This document shows positions 1 to 8,061 of a DNA stretch of 34,210 nt, piece after piece; within the stretch, counting starts at the first letter, position 1, and every line of letters begins with the position of its first letter. A model generated the notes under the pieces. The model did no database searches and was not told the DNA's origin. It worked only from the letters and a program-made list of their open reading frames with translations. Source of the stretch: an uncultured delta proteobacterium (lineage in GTDB: Bacteria; Myxococcota_A; Polyangia; Polyangiales; Polyangiaceae). Location: assembly GCA_903892415.1 (NCBI GenBank), contig CAITIQ010000266.1:1-34210 (forward strand), given 5' to 3'. A program made the position numbers and the translations under genes.

Positions 1-1
1 C

Positions 2-544
2 GTGCTGGAGTTCGTCACCGCCGAGTTCCTCGGCGGCTATGAGCCCATTACGATCGAGCTTTGGGTCCAGCCGGGAACGCTTGGTAGCGGCGAGGAAGCG
101 ACCGTCCTCGATCAGGGCTCGCTCGGTAGCCGAATAAAGCTTACCGGCAGAGTGTCGGACGGCGAAGACGTCGTTCAGGTCCAGCTCGCAACCGAGACCG
201 GCGAGCGGTCCGTGTTTGAAGCGCAAAAGCTCTTCGACGATCCAGAAGCGATCTTCCACATCGTGGCCGTCTATCACCAAGAGCCGAGCACAGTGTTCGA
301 CCTCAGCGGCGCAGCCAACGACATCGAACTTTGGATCAACGGTGTGGCATCCGAGAACGTGGCTGGTGGCACGAAGGAACCGATGCAAGCCCTTACGTTA
401 TTGCGTATCGGCGGCACGCTCGGGGACTCCGCCGGCGCCCCTGGGCGCGTGATCGACGAGTTCGCGATCTACACCGAGGCGCTCTCGCCCGAACGCATTG
501 CGGCCCACTACAACGCTGGCTTGACCGGGGTCTGCAGTCCCTGA
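2..544 (+). CDS. LamG / concanavalin A-like protein, C-terminal part
   Basis: This is the last 180 residues of a protein whose start lies left of the window. It carries a LamG/concanavalin A-like jelly-roll domain. The segment ITIELWVQP near residue 17 is the usual early strand of that fold. The closing block VIDEFAIYTEALSPERIAAH near residues 149-168 is the characteristic end of LamG-like modules (DE-F-IY--ALS---I--HY). Such domains bind carbohydrate or protein ligands and are common at the C-terminus of secreted or surface proteins, including those of myxobacteria. No anchor or signal peptide can be seen because the N-terminus is missing. The fold is a confident call; the ligand and the full architecture are unknown. 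Confidence 0.8.
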   Translation: MLEFVTAEFLGGYEPITIELWVQPGTLGSGEEATVLDQGSLGSRIKLTGRVSDGEDVVQVQLATETGERSVFEAQKLFDDPEAIFHIVAVYHQEPSTVFDLSGAANDIELWINGVASENVAGGTKEPMQALTLLRIGGTLGDSAGAPGRVIDEFAIYTEALSPERIAAHYNAGLTGVCSP

Positions 545-604
545 GTCGTGGAGACCCTGCTAGCAGCAATCCATCGGCGTTGAAGTTCTGGTAGGGTCCC
601 GGCC
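545..604. other. Gap with a small palindrome and a long-range inverted repeat
   Basis: The 60-bp gap between the LamG-like gene and the cyclophilin gene holds a perfect 10-bp palindrome CTGCTAGCAG (557-566). It also holds a 6-bp inverted repeat, GACCCT near 553-558 and AGGGTC near 592-597. Either could belong to a weak terminator or to control of the cyclophilin gene. Neither is strong enough for a firm call. Confidence 0.25.
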
Positions 605-1123
605 ATGGCAAACCCCACTGCGTTGTGTGAGACCTCGCTCGGCTCGTTTCGCGTCGAGCTCTTCGTCGACAAGATGCCGATCACGGCGTCCAACTTCGTC
701 AAGCTCGCAAAGAGCGGCTTTTACGATGGGCTGCATTTCCATCGCATCATCAAGAACTTCATGATCCAGTTCGGCTGCCCGAACTCGAAGGATCCCAACA
801 GCCGTCTCGCTGGCACTGGCGACGGTCCCGACGGCACCATTCAGGATGAGCACCCGGAGAACGCCAAGCTCTCCAACGAGCCGATGACGCTGTCGATGGC
901 GAACACCGGCCGGCCCAACAGCGGCAGCTGCCAGTTCTTCATCAACACCGTGCACAACAGCTACCTGGACTGGTTCACCCCCGGCCAGTCGAAGCACCCC
1001 GTGTTCGGCAAAGTGATCGAGGGGCAAGACGTGGTGACCAAGCTCGGCACCGCGCCCACCGTCCCCGGGGACCGGCCGAACCCGCCGATCCAGATGATCC
1101 GCGTCACCGTTCAAGAAGGCTGA
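605..1123 (+). CDS. Cyclophilin-type peptidyl-prolyl cis-trans isomerase
   Basis: This 172-residue single-domain cyclophilin catalyses cis-trans isomerisation of X-Pro bonds during protein folding. The family signature is clear: [13 protein letters not shown] near residues 55-67 contains the catalytic arginine (cyclophilin A Arg55 equivalent). [17 protein letters not shown] near residues 98-114 and [14 protein letters not shown] near residues 139-152 complete the active-site barrel. There is no signal peptide, so the enzyme is probably cytoplasmic. The length matches bacterial PpiB-type enzymes. The ATG is preceded by an AGGGT-like sequence about 9 nt upstream. The gene ends 9 bp before the convergent stop codon of the next gene. 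Confidence 0.95.
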   Translation: MANPTALCETSLGSFRVELFVDKMPITASNFVKLAKSGFYDGLHFHRIIKNFMIQFGCPNSKDPNSRLAGTGDGPDGTIQDEHPENAKLSNEPMTLSMANTGRPNSGSCQFFINTVHNSYLDWFTPGQSKHPVFGKVIEGQDVVTKLGTAPTVPGDRPNPPIQMIRVTVQEG

Positions 1124-1132
1124 AGAGCCCCG

Positions 1133-1900
1133 TTACTTGCCGACGGCGAGCTCATCATCGTCCCCACTTTCGGACGAGGTGAGGTTGCCGTCTTTGTCTT
1201 TGTCTTCGAACAAGCGTGAAGCCTCACGCAGCGCCTTCTCGAAGGCTTGCAGCTGCGGGTTGTTGTTCTCTGGATCCACGATCAGCGTGCTCCCGGAAAG
1301 CGTATCGAGCTCGAGCGCGGCGACCAGCGCCCCCAGCTCGATGCCAACGAAGAACGGCCGACCGTCCACGACCTCGAACGAGTCTTCCTTGGCGTCCAAG
1401 CGAAATTCGAAGCTCTGCTTCGAGGTGACGGTGAAAGGCACGCCGTCGGCGCGCGTTCCGCGCATGAACACCGTGGCTCCTGCGAGCTCGTTGGGTGCGC
1501 CCGCGGGCACCTCAGCCTTTTCGAGCTCGTGGAGGTCGAGGCGCACCCGGCAATAAGCCCCAGGCTCCAGCATCCCGCTGGGCAGGCCGCCGACGATGCC
1601 GCCCTCGATCACCTCGGCGATGAAAGGGCCTTGCGCCACAGGCTCTTCACCGGTCTCGTCGTCCGAGTCGCTGCACTCGGCCCCCTTACGAACCTGAAAC
1701 TGCTCGACCGCGATCCACAGCTCGTCGACCACGTCCCCTGAGCCCAGCGTCAGACTCTTCGTCGCTGGCTCTTTTCGCTCGTAGCCGCGCACATCGAAGG
1801 TGACGTTCGCGCCGTTGCCAACGTCCGTTCCACCACGGGGACCACAAGAACCGAGCGCGAGGAGAAGCGGAGCAAGCAGGGAAGACCAGCGAAGAGTCAC
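1133..1900 (-). CDS. DUF4382-like lipoprotein with a C-terminal EF-hand loop
   Basis: This is a 255-residue predicted lipoprotein. I start it at the GTG at 1900 because that gives a short signal peptide (TLRWSSLLAPLLLALGSC) ending in a lipobox-like LGSC. The open frame continues much further upstream but would then overlap the divergent regulator gene. The body resembles DUF4382-type beta-sandwich proteins: a DELWIAVEQFQV strand, then a GMLEPGAYCRVRLDL strand. This family match is tentative. Close to the C-terminus, DKDKDGNLTSSE fits a canonical EF-hand calcium-binding loop (Asp at 1, 3 and 5, Gly at 6, Glu at 12). It is divergent from a TIGR02147 regulator with a palindrome between them, suggesting co-regulation. 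No strong ribosome-binding site is visible. Confidence 0.7.
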   Translation of the reverse strand: MTLRWSSLLAPLLLALGSCGPRGGTDVGNGANVTFDVRGYERKEPATKSLTLGSGDVVDELWIAVEQFQVRKGAECSDSDDETGEEPVAQGPFIAEVIEGGIVGGLPSGMLEPGAYCRVRLDLHELEKAEVPAGAPNELAGATVFMRGTRADGVPFTVTSKQSFEFRLDAKEDSFEVVDGRPFFVGIELGALVAALELDTLSGSTLIVDPENNNPQLQAFEKALREASRLFEDKDKDGNLTSSESGDDDELAVGK

Positions 1901-1954
1901 GCCGATCAGCGTACTAGAGCAGCAGGCCACCGTGACGCTCGCAGGCGCACGTCC

Positions 1955-1971
1955 GTATTCCTCAGGAATAC
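1955..1971. promoter_or_regulatory. Perfect 17-bp palindrome, candidate operator
   Basis: GTATTCCT and AGGAATAC form two perfect 8-bp arms around a single C. The palindrome is AT-rich against a GC-rich background. Its centre at 1963 lies 63 bp from the lipoprotein start (1900) and 64 bp from the regulator start (2027), so it is almost exactly in the middle of the divergent gap. That placement and symmetry suit a dimeric regulator controlling both genes. The adjacent helix-turn-helix protein is the obvious candidate, but this is inferred. Confidence 0.6.
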
Positions 1972-2026
1972 AGAAGGTCCAGCCGCCGGCTTCCAGCGGG
2001 GTTCGTCTGCGGTAGCCTCGGGCTGC

Positions 2027-2944
2027 ATGTCGAGCCTGCCCAGCGTATTTGAGTACGTCGACTATCGAGCCTTCATGCGCGACCACTACGCGGCCTGCAA
2101 AGCCACGCTGCCGCATTACAGCTTCCGCTACCTCGCGCGCAAGGCGGGCTTCACCTCCTCGAACTTCATCAAGTTGGTGATGGACGGTCAACGCAACCTC
2201 GGTCCCCAAGCGATCGAGAAGGTCGCCAAGGCGCTCAAGCTCAGCGCCGAGGGCGCCGTATTCTTCGAGACGCTGGTGCAGTTGAACCAAGCGCCAACCG
2301 TGGCCGAGCGCAACCGCGCCTTCGAGCGAGTGGCAGCCAACCGCCGGTTTCGCGCGGCAAAGAAGCTGGATGGGCCGCTCTTCGACTATCTGGCGCATTG
2401 GTATTACCCGGCCATCCGCGAGCTCGCCGCGCGCCCCGACTTCGAGGAAGATCCGCAATGGATCGCCAAAGCGATCACACCGGAGATCGAGCCGCGCCAG
2501 GCCAAGAGCGCGCTCAAGAGCCTCGAGAACCTCGGTCTATTGGTGCGCTCGAGTGAAGGTCGCTTGGTGCGCGGGGAGGCCAGCCTGACCACCGGCCATG
2601 AAGTACGCGCCGTGGTGATTCCCGCCTATCACCTGCAAATGATCGAGCGCGCCGGCAGCTCGGTCACCACCATCCCGCCCGAAGAACGCGACGTGAGCGC
2701 GCTCACCGTCTGCATCCGCGAGGACAGCTTGGCCGATGTAAAGGCGCGCATTCGGCGCTTTCGCGAGGAGCTGATGGAGCGCTGCGACAGCGAAGCAGAG
2801 CCCGAGCGCGTGTATCAGCTGTGCATTCAGTTCTTCCCGCTGTCGGTGAAGAAAGCCAAGCCCGCAGCGCCTGCCTTGGCTGCCTCGACCAAGCCGAAGG
2901 CCGCCTCCAAGCCGAGCACCGCTACCTCACGACGTGATGGATAG
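2027..2944 (+). CDS. TIGR02147 / DUF4423-type regulator
   Basis: This 305-residue protein belongs to the TIGR02147 family, found in paralogous sets in Fibrobacter and in deltaproteobacteria/Myxococcota. The opening block SVFEYVDYRAFMRDHY is typical. Residues about 30-75 form a helix-turn-helix-like segment (SFRYLARKAGFTSSNFIKLV, then QAIEKVAKAL). The middle (about 95-260) is the DUF4423 domain, with LDYLAHWYYPAIREL-like and ALKSLENLGLLVRS-like helices. The last 30 residues are Lys/Ala/Pro-rich and low complexity. Function is inferred to be transcriptional regulation; no ligand is known. The gene is divergent from a lipoprotein gene across a palindrome. Its 3' end overlaps the convergent helicase gene by 18 bp. 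Confidence 0.85.
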   Translation: MSSLPSVFEYVDYRAFMRDHYAACKATLPHYSFRYLARKAGFTSSNFIKLVMDGQRNLGPQAIEKVAKALKLSAEGAVFFETLVQLNQAPTVAERNRAFERVAANRRFRAAKKLDGPLFDYLAHWYYPAIRELAARPDFEEDPQWIAKAITPEIEPRQAKSALKSLENLGLLVRSSEGRLVRGEASLTTGHEVRAVVIPAYHLQMIERAGSSVTTIPPEERDVSALTVCIREDSLADVKARIRRFREELMERCDSEAEPERVYQLCIQFFPLSVKKAKPAAPALAASTKPKAASKPSTATSRRDG

Positions 2945-5476
2945 CAGGTTCAAGAGACGCGCCGGAGCGTGCTCCTGCTCCGGATCGAGCGAGACGCTCG
3001 CCTCGATGCGCCAATCGTTCTCGCGCTCCGGATCGACGAGCGTCTGCCAGGCGTCCCACGTGCAATCCCCGGCCGCCCTCAAGGTGGTGAACTCGGCCTT
3101 GCGCGCCTCATGGTGACAGAGGATTGCCTTGCGCTCCTCGAAGTAGGGAGCGAGCGCGGCCTCGAGCTTCTCCGGGGGCCACTCGCTGGCGTTCGCGAGT
3201 AGCGCCGAAGCGCCGAGCCAATCGCGCTCCGAGAGGCACTTGAGCAGGCGATGAAGCTCGCTGCGCACGGTGACGAGCAGCCGTTTGGCGTCGCGCGCCA
3301 GTGGCACGAACTCGGCCTGAGCCACCTCCTTTTTCGGACCGCCGTCGTTGAGCCGCGCGTCCCATTCATCGAGCAAGCTCGAGTCGATGATACGCAGCTC
3401 GGTGCGCAGAAAGTGAATCGCGTCATCGAGCGCGTCGTTCTTGAGCGCCTCCGGCACCGACTGTTCGAGCGTGCGCAAAGCGTCGGTGATGTAACGCAAG
3501 AGCAAGCCCTCGGAGCGGGCCAGGTCCAGATCGCGCACGTACTGGTTGAAGCCGAGGAACTGCTGAAACATCGCGCGCACGATCGACTTCGGCCTGATGT
3601 TCTCCGAGCTGACCCACGGGTGGTGTTTGCTGAACTCGTTGAAGGTCGCGTAGATCACCTCGGCCAGCGGCTTTTCGTATTCGACCTTCTCGAGCTCGGC
3701 CATGCGCTCTTCGTATTCGACGCCGGCGGCTTTGAGCTCGTTCAGCTTTTCGCCTTTGAGCTTGTCCACCTGCCGTTCGAGGATCGCCTTGGGGTTCTCC
3801 AAGATCGCCTCCACCGCCGAGAGCACGTCGAGCGCGTAGCTCTCGTCGTCGACACGCCCTTCGTGCAGCACCGGGATGAAGTCGTAAAGCCACAACGCGA
3901 GCGCGTTATGCATCGAGAAATCACGCTGCAACGAGTCGGAGACCCGCGCAAGTTTGCCGCGCTTGCCCGAGGGGCGCGGCACCAGCTCGACGATGCCCGC
4001 ACGCCGCAGCGAGCGGAACAGCTGCGGCGCGAGCTTGCGCTCCTTCTTCTTGTCGTACTCGCGCAGATGCGACTTCTCGATCAGCTCGAGCAGCGCACCG
4101 TAACCACCACGCTTGCGTGGCTCGGCGCTGTCGAGCAGGTCCACCAGCATGCCGTGATTGATGTTGAAGCGCGGCACCAGCGGCTCCGGCTTGGCCAGCA
4201 GCAGCTTGTCGTAGGTCGCACGATCCCAATGCACGTAGCCCTTTAGCGGCGGTTTGGCGCGCTGCAGGTTCTTGTACTTCTTCGGGTCAGAGTCCTTCTT
4301 GCGATCGATCTTCAGATTTTCGATCGAGTGCTCGGGCGCCTGCACCACCACGGTCCCGAAGTTGTCGAAGCCTTTGCGCCCTGCCCGACCAGCGATCTGG
4401 TGAAACTCGCGCGCGGTGAGGATGCCCACCTTCTCGCCGTCGAACTTGCACAGCTTGGTGAACAGCACCGTGCGAATCGGGATGTTGACGCCGACACCCA
4501 GCGTGTCGGTGCCGCAGATCACCTTGAGCAGCCCTTTTTGCGCCAGCCGCTCGCTGAGCAAACGGTACTTGGGCAAGAGGCCAGCGTGGTGCAAACCGAT
4601 GCCTTGCTTGACGAAGCGCAGCACGTCCTTGCCATACGGCGTATCGAAGTGGGTCTCGGCGATTTCGTCGAGGATGAGCTTCTTCTCCTCCTTGGTGGTG
4701 AAGTTCTCACTCATCAAGTTCTGCGCCTGTTCGGCGCTGTTACGCTGCGTGAAGCACACCACGTACACCGGGGATTTTCCGGTCTGCACGAGGTTGCGCA
4801 AGGTATCGAGCAGCGGCTCTTCGCTGTAGTTGAAGTCGAGCGGCACCGGCCGGTGGGTGCTCTCCACCAGCACCGCGGGCCGCTTCGTCAGCTCGGTCAG
4901 CCGGCCTAAAAACGGCGTCACGTCCCCGAGCGTGGCGCTCATCAGCAAGAAGTGCGTCCGCGCCAAGACCAACAGCGGAATCTGCCAAGCCGACCCTCGC
5001 TCGCGATCCCCGTAGTAGTGAAACTCGTCCATGATCAGCGCGTCGATCGAAGACCCAATCCCTTCGCGCAGCGTCATGCTCGAGGCGATCTCGGCCGTGC
5101 AGCAGATGATCGGCGCGGTTGGGTTGATGGTGGCATCGCCTGTCATCATACCCACCATGGCTGGGCCGAACGCCTCGCCCAGTTGAAAGAACTTCTCGTT
5201 CACCAGCGCTTTGATTGGGCAGGTGTAAAAGGCGCGCCCACCGTGGGCCAACGCCCGAAAGATCATGGCAAACGCCACCAGGGACTTGCCGCTACCGGTG
5301 GGCGTCGCGAGAATCACATGCTTTCCCGCAAAGAGTTCGAGCACCGCCTCTTCCTGGGCTGGGTACAAATCCAGCTTGAGGGCGGCCACATACTCGAGAA
5401 ATCCCTCAAGAAGCTCGTCGGCGGACCCCGAACGAAGTTGTTGAAGCTGCCCTGCCAACGGGTACGCTTTGCTCAT
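2927..5476 (-). CDS. Ski2-like DEAD/DEAH-box RNA helicase with DUF3516
   Basis: This 849-residue superfamily 2 helicase should unwind RNA using ATP, in the cytoplasm. Motif I is ATPTGSGKS (57-65), motif Ia region TCPIKALVNEKF (85-96), motif II DEFH (150-153), motif III SAT (180-182) and motif VI QIAGRAGRKG (360-369). The C-terminal half, from about residue 420, matches the DUF3516 extension found in a bacterial branch of Ski2/Mtr4-type helicases. I chose the ATG at 5476 because the helicase fold starts soon after it and GGAG abuts it. The upstream in-frame sequence to 5680 overlaps the divergent lipoprotein start and looks non-coding. The role is probably RNA processing or decay, inferred from the family. 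Confidence 0.9.
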   Translation of the reverse strand: MSKAYPLAGQLQQLRSGSADELLEGFLEYVAALKLDLYPAQEEAVLELFAGKHVILATPTGSGKSLVAFAMIFRALAHGGRAFYTCPIKALVNEKFFQLGEAFGPAMVGMMTGDATINPTAPIICCTAEIASSMTLREGIGSSIDALIMDEFHYYGDRERGSAWQIPLLVLARTHFLLMSATLGDVTPFLGRLTELTKRPAVLVESTHRPVPLDFNYSEEPLLDTLRNLVQTGKSPVYVVCFTQRNSAEQAQNLMSENFTTKEEKKLILDEIAETHFDTPYGKDVLRFVKQGIGLHHAGLLPKYRLLSERLAQKGLLKVICGTDTLGVGVNIPIRTVLFTKLCKFDGEKVGILTAREFHQIAGRAGRKGFDNFGTVVVQAPEHSIENLKIDRKKDSDPKKYKNLQRAKPPLKGYVHWDRATYDKLLLAKPEPLVPRFNINHGMLVDLLDSAEPRKRGGYGALLELIEKSHLREYDKKKERKLAPQLFRSLRRAGIVELVPRPSGKRGKLARVSDSLQRDFSMHNALALWLYDFIPVLHEGRVDDESYALDVLSAVEAILENPKAILERQVDKLKGEKLNELKAAGVEYEERMAELEKVEYEKPLAEVIYATFNEFSKHHPWVSSENIRPKSIVRAMFQQFLGFNQYVRDLDLARSEGLLLRYITDALRTLEQSVPEALKNDALDDAIHFLRTELRIIDSSLLDEWDARLNDGGPKKEVAQAEFVPLARDAKRLLVTVRSELHRLLKCLSERDWLGASALLANASEWPPEKLEAALAPYFEERKAILCHHEARKAEFTTLRAAGDCTWDAWQTLVDPERENDWRIEASVSLDPEQEHAPARLLNLLSITS

Positions 5477-5536
5477 CTCCGTGCAAGCTGTCACACCCTT
5501 GCGTGAATCGTGAAGTCCTGAAAGCCTAGGTCGAGC

Positions 5537-6196
5537 ATGCCTTGTCGTCCCTCCGTGTGGGCCGGTCCCCTTTTCTCCCTTGTTTTGGCCATCTCTGGCT
5601 GTGGAAGCACTCAGGAGCCCGATCCCGAAATTCCGACGGCTGAACCCGAGACTTCGGTTTCGGCCAAACCCAAGCGCCAAAAGCCCAAGTGTGAGGCGCT
5701 CAGTGAAAACTGCCTCGCCACCGCTGATACCCAGGCCAAGGTGCCGGGCTCAGAGGCCGTAATGATCCCGCCTGTTGGTTGGGGTTACGCCCAGCAGTCG
5801 GACTACACCATCTCCAAGATCGAGGGCTCAGCCGCAGCCATCGTCTTGGCAGGCTTCGACGCGACCGGCGCTGAGGAGCCGAAGGCGCGCGAGGCGACGT
5901 ACACCAAGCTCGTCACAGCGCTCGAAATTACGCTGCCCGAGAAGTTCAAAAAGAAGTTCGTGCCCAAGTGGGAAAAGCCCGACGACGTTCGCAAGAACGG
6001 CAACATGGAGCTCAAGTTGTGGCAGGCCGAGGCCGCCAAGCGAGAGGGCAAAACCGGCTACCTGCTGGTGCTGATGACGGTCGATCCCGCAGGGAAGAAG
6101 ATCGTCGGCGTAGCCTTCTCCCCCGAAGGTGATGAAGACTCGATCAAGAAGATCTCCGCCGCGCTCGAGACCATCGGGCCGGGGAGCTACCAGTGA
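5537..6196 (+). CDS. Lipoprotein, first gene of the pseudokinase operon
   Basis: This is a 219-residue predicted lipoprotein of unknown function. The signal peptide PLFSLVLAISGC ends in a good lipobox (ISGC at about 19-22). It is followed by a Pro/Glu/Lys-rich linker with two cysteines (KCEALSENC, about residues 52-60). The C-terminal domain (about 75-219) is a mixed alpha/beta region I do not recognise, with YLLVLMTVDPAGKKIVGVAF as a likely core strand pair. The stop codon overlaps the GTG of the kinase-like gene by 4 bp, so translation is probably coupled and the product is likely to act with that membrane protein on the periplasmic side. Confidence 0.8.
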   Translation: MPCRPSVWAGPLFSLVLAISGCGSTQEPDPEIPTAEPETSVSAKPKRQKPKCEALSENCLATADTQAKVPGSEAVMIPPVGWGYAQQSDYTISKIEGSAAAIVLAGFDATGAEEPKAREATYTKLVTALEITLPEKFKKKFVPKWEKPDDVRKNGNMELKLWQAEAAKREGKTGYLLVLMTVDPAGKKIVGVAFSPEGDEDSIKKISAALETIGPGSYQ

Positions 6197-8061
6197 GCGC
6201 ACCCAAACTCACGGCCGGCGGAATGATCGTCCCCACCAATGGGGGCGGCAACCGCTACATCGTGCGCTCGATCTTGGGCAACGGCGGGGCCGTGGTCACC
6301 TATCACTGCGCCTCGGCCAACGGCAAAGAGGTCGCGGTCAAGCTGTATGACCCCGCCGTGGCAGCACACGCCACGGTGATGAAGTCGCTGGAGCAGGCGT
6401 ACGCGGCGACCAACAACTCGCCGCTCAACTCGGCCGCGCCCATCATTGACGCTGGCTTCGACGAAGCCACCGTGGCGCCTTTCTCGGTGACCGAGCTGAT
6501 CCATCTTCCGTCGTTGGCCGCGCAGCAACGTCGCTTCGGCGTTGAAGAGGTCGTGAGCCTGCTGAAGGGTTTGGCGCGCTCGCTGGATCTGGCGCACGTT
6601 CGCCCCGTCGTTCATGGCGCCATCAAGCCCACCAACGTGTTCGCCGGTGCCGCATGCAACCCGGTGATCGTTACAGACTTCGCCGCCAACCTGCCGAAGG
6701 CCGCCGTTCCAACGCAAGAAGGCTTCCTCGTCAGCGCCCCGTGGATCGCACCGGAGCAAGCCCAGAGCGGCTCGGTTACGCCCGCGGCAGACGTCTTCAG
6801 CGTCGGCCTGCTCGTGTTCTACGCCTTGACCGGCCGCACCTATTGGCGCTCCACCCAAGGCCAAACCTTCGACTTGAACGGTTGGCAACAAGAGCTCGCG
6901 TCGGCAAGAACGCCTGCCTCAGCGCGCGCGGCAGAGCTCGGGGTGCCGCTCAGCCCGAGCCTGGACATGGTGATCTGGAAGGCCCTGTCGAACGATCCGA
7001 ACGAGCGCTTCCGCAGCATTGGTGAGTTTGCCGGCGTACTCGAGGACTCGCTGCGTCAATCCGCAGGAACCGCCGCAACCATGGCGCTGCCGATCATCGG
7101 GGACCAACCGCCCTCTCCGCTGCCCGCGGACATGCGCAACCCCGAGGCTCCCCGGCCAAACTCGGGCCCCATGATGCAGCAGCATCAGCAGCATCAGCAG
7201 CATCAGCAGCAAAGCTCCCCACCGACGATGGCGCTAACGCCTGACCAACTCATGCCCCCACAGGGCCAGATGCAGGCTGGTCAGTACGCGCAACAGGGCT
7301 ACGGCAACCCACAATACGGCGGTCAACCGCAAGGCCAGCAACAACAATACGGCGGTCAGCCGCAGGGCCAGCAAGGCATGACGCAGCTGGGCATGCAGCA
7401 ACCTCCGGGCATGAACGTCCCGCAACCATCGCCCTCTCAAGCCGGTGCCTACGCGTATTCACAATCGCAAGGGCGTGATCCCGGCTATCCGCCTCCGCCT
7501 CTGCCCAACCCCAACCCCACGCCGAAGTCGAAACTGATTCCGGTGGTGATCGGCTTCACAGCCATCGCGCTGCTCGGCCTCGTGGGTACGGTCATCTTCC
7601 TCAAGCTTCGTTCTGAAAAGCAGTTGGACGAGACGCCGGTTGCCAGCACCGCGACGGCAGCGCCGGCAACGTCGCAACCCACAGCCAAACCACCCGAAAC
7701 GGCAACGGCCTCGACGCCGACAGCCTCAGCCACTGCGCCGCCCGTCACCGTGGACGTCACCATCAAGTGCAAGCCCGGTTGTGATGAGGTGAAGGTGGAC
7801 AACGCCGTGGTGGACGCGCAGAAGCCGCTCAAGTTGGCGCCTGGCACGCATGACGTCGAGCTCAAGAAGGCGGGCTTCCTCACAGCGAGCGAGAAGATCG
7901 AAGTAAAGGCCGGCACGCCGCTGCAGCAGACCTTCACCCTCACCCCGGAGAAGGTTGAACGCCCGTCGACGGGGACCCCAACAACGCCGACCGCAACCAG
8001 CAAGCCCACAACGGGTGGTGGAAAACCACCTTGCAAAAAGGGCTTCCTCACGAAGTGCTAA
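6193..8061 (+). CDS. Membrane-bound protein kinase-like protein with PEGA domain (probable pseudokinase)
   Basis: This 622-residue protein resembles the Ser/Thr kinases of myxobacteria. An N-terminal kinase-like domain (about 20-290) is followed by a Gln/His/Pro-rich linker (about 310-445). A single transmembrane helix (about 448-472) leads to a Thr/Ala/Pro-rich stalk and an external PEGA domain (about 515-590). The ATP lysine is present (VAVK, Lys50). The catalytic HRD motif, however, reads HGA (141-143), replacing the essential Asp by Ala, and DFG reads DFA (162-164). APE (187-189) is intact. This points to a pseudokinase that may bind nucleotide or signal by conformation. It starts with a GTG overlapping the upstream stop and its stop abuts the next start codon, so it is in the middle of a three-gene operon. 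Confidence 0.9.
   Translation: MSAPKLTAGGMIVPTNGGGNRYIVRSILGNGGAVVTYHCASANGKEVAVKLYDPAVAAHATVMKSLEQAYAATNNSPLNSAAPIIDAGFDEATVAPFSVTELIHLPSLAAQQRRFGVEEVVSLLKGLARSLDLAHVRPVVHGAIKPTNVFAGAACNPVIVTDFAANLPKAAVPTQEGFLVSAPWIAPEQAQSGSVTPAADVFSVGLLVFYALTGRTYWRSTQGQTFDLNGWQQELASARTPASARAAELGVPLSPSLDMVIWKALSNDPNERFRSIGEFAGVLEDSLRQSAGTAATMALPIIGDQPPSPLPADMRNPEAPRPNSGPMMQQHQQHQQHQQQSSPPTMALTPDQLMPPQGQMQAGQYAQQGYGNPQYGGQPQGQQQQYGGQPQGQQGMTQLGMQQPPGMNVPQPSPSQAGAYAYSQSQGRDPGYPPPPLPNPNPTPKSKLIPVVIGFTAIALLGLVGTVIFLKLRSEKQLDETPVASTATAAPATSQPTAKPPETATASTPTASATAPPVTVDVTIKCKPGCDEVKVDNAVVDAQKPLKLAPGTHDVELKKAGFLTASEKIEVKAGTPLQQTFTLTPEKVERPSTGTPTTPTATSKPTTGGGKPPCKKGFLTKC
7177..7210 (+). repeat. Short 9-bp tandem repeat (Gln-Gln-His)
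   Basis: The unit CAGCAGCAT is repeated three times, plus a partial copy, inside the kinase linker, giving Gln-Gln-His repeats (residues 329-340). A second coding repeat of Tyr-Gly-Gly-Gln-Pro-Gln follows at about 7313-7377. These are low-complexity, length-variable linker sequences. Confidence 0.8.

Noticed and set aside
1901..2458. N-terminal extension of the DUF4382-like lipoprotein
   Set aside because: It would run through the palindrome and across the divergent TIGR02147 gene and would remove the signal peptide from the N-terminus.
3251..4246. Long open frame on the plus strand opposite the helicase gene
   Set aside because: It lies entirely antisense to a well-supported helicase, has a composition explained by the high GC content of the opposite codons, and shows no recognisable motif.
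5477..5680. N-terminal extension of the helicase
   Set aside because: It overlaps the divergent lipoprotein gene and its sequence does not look like a helicase domain.
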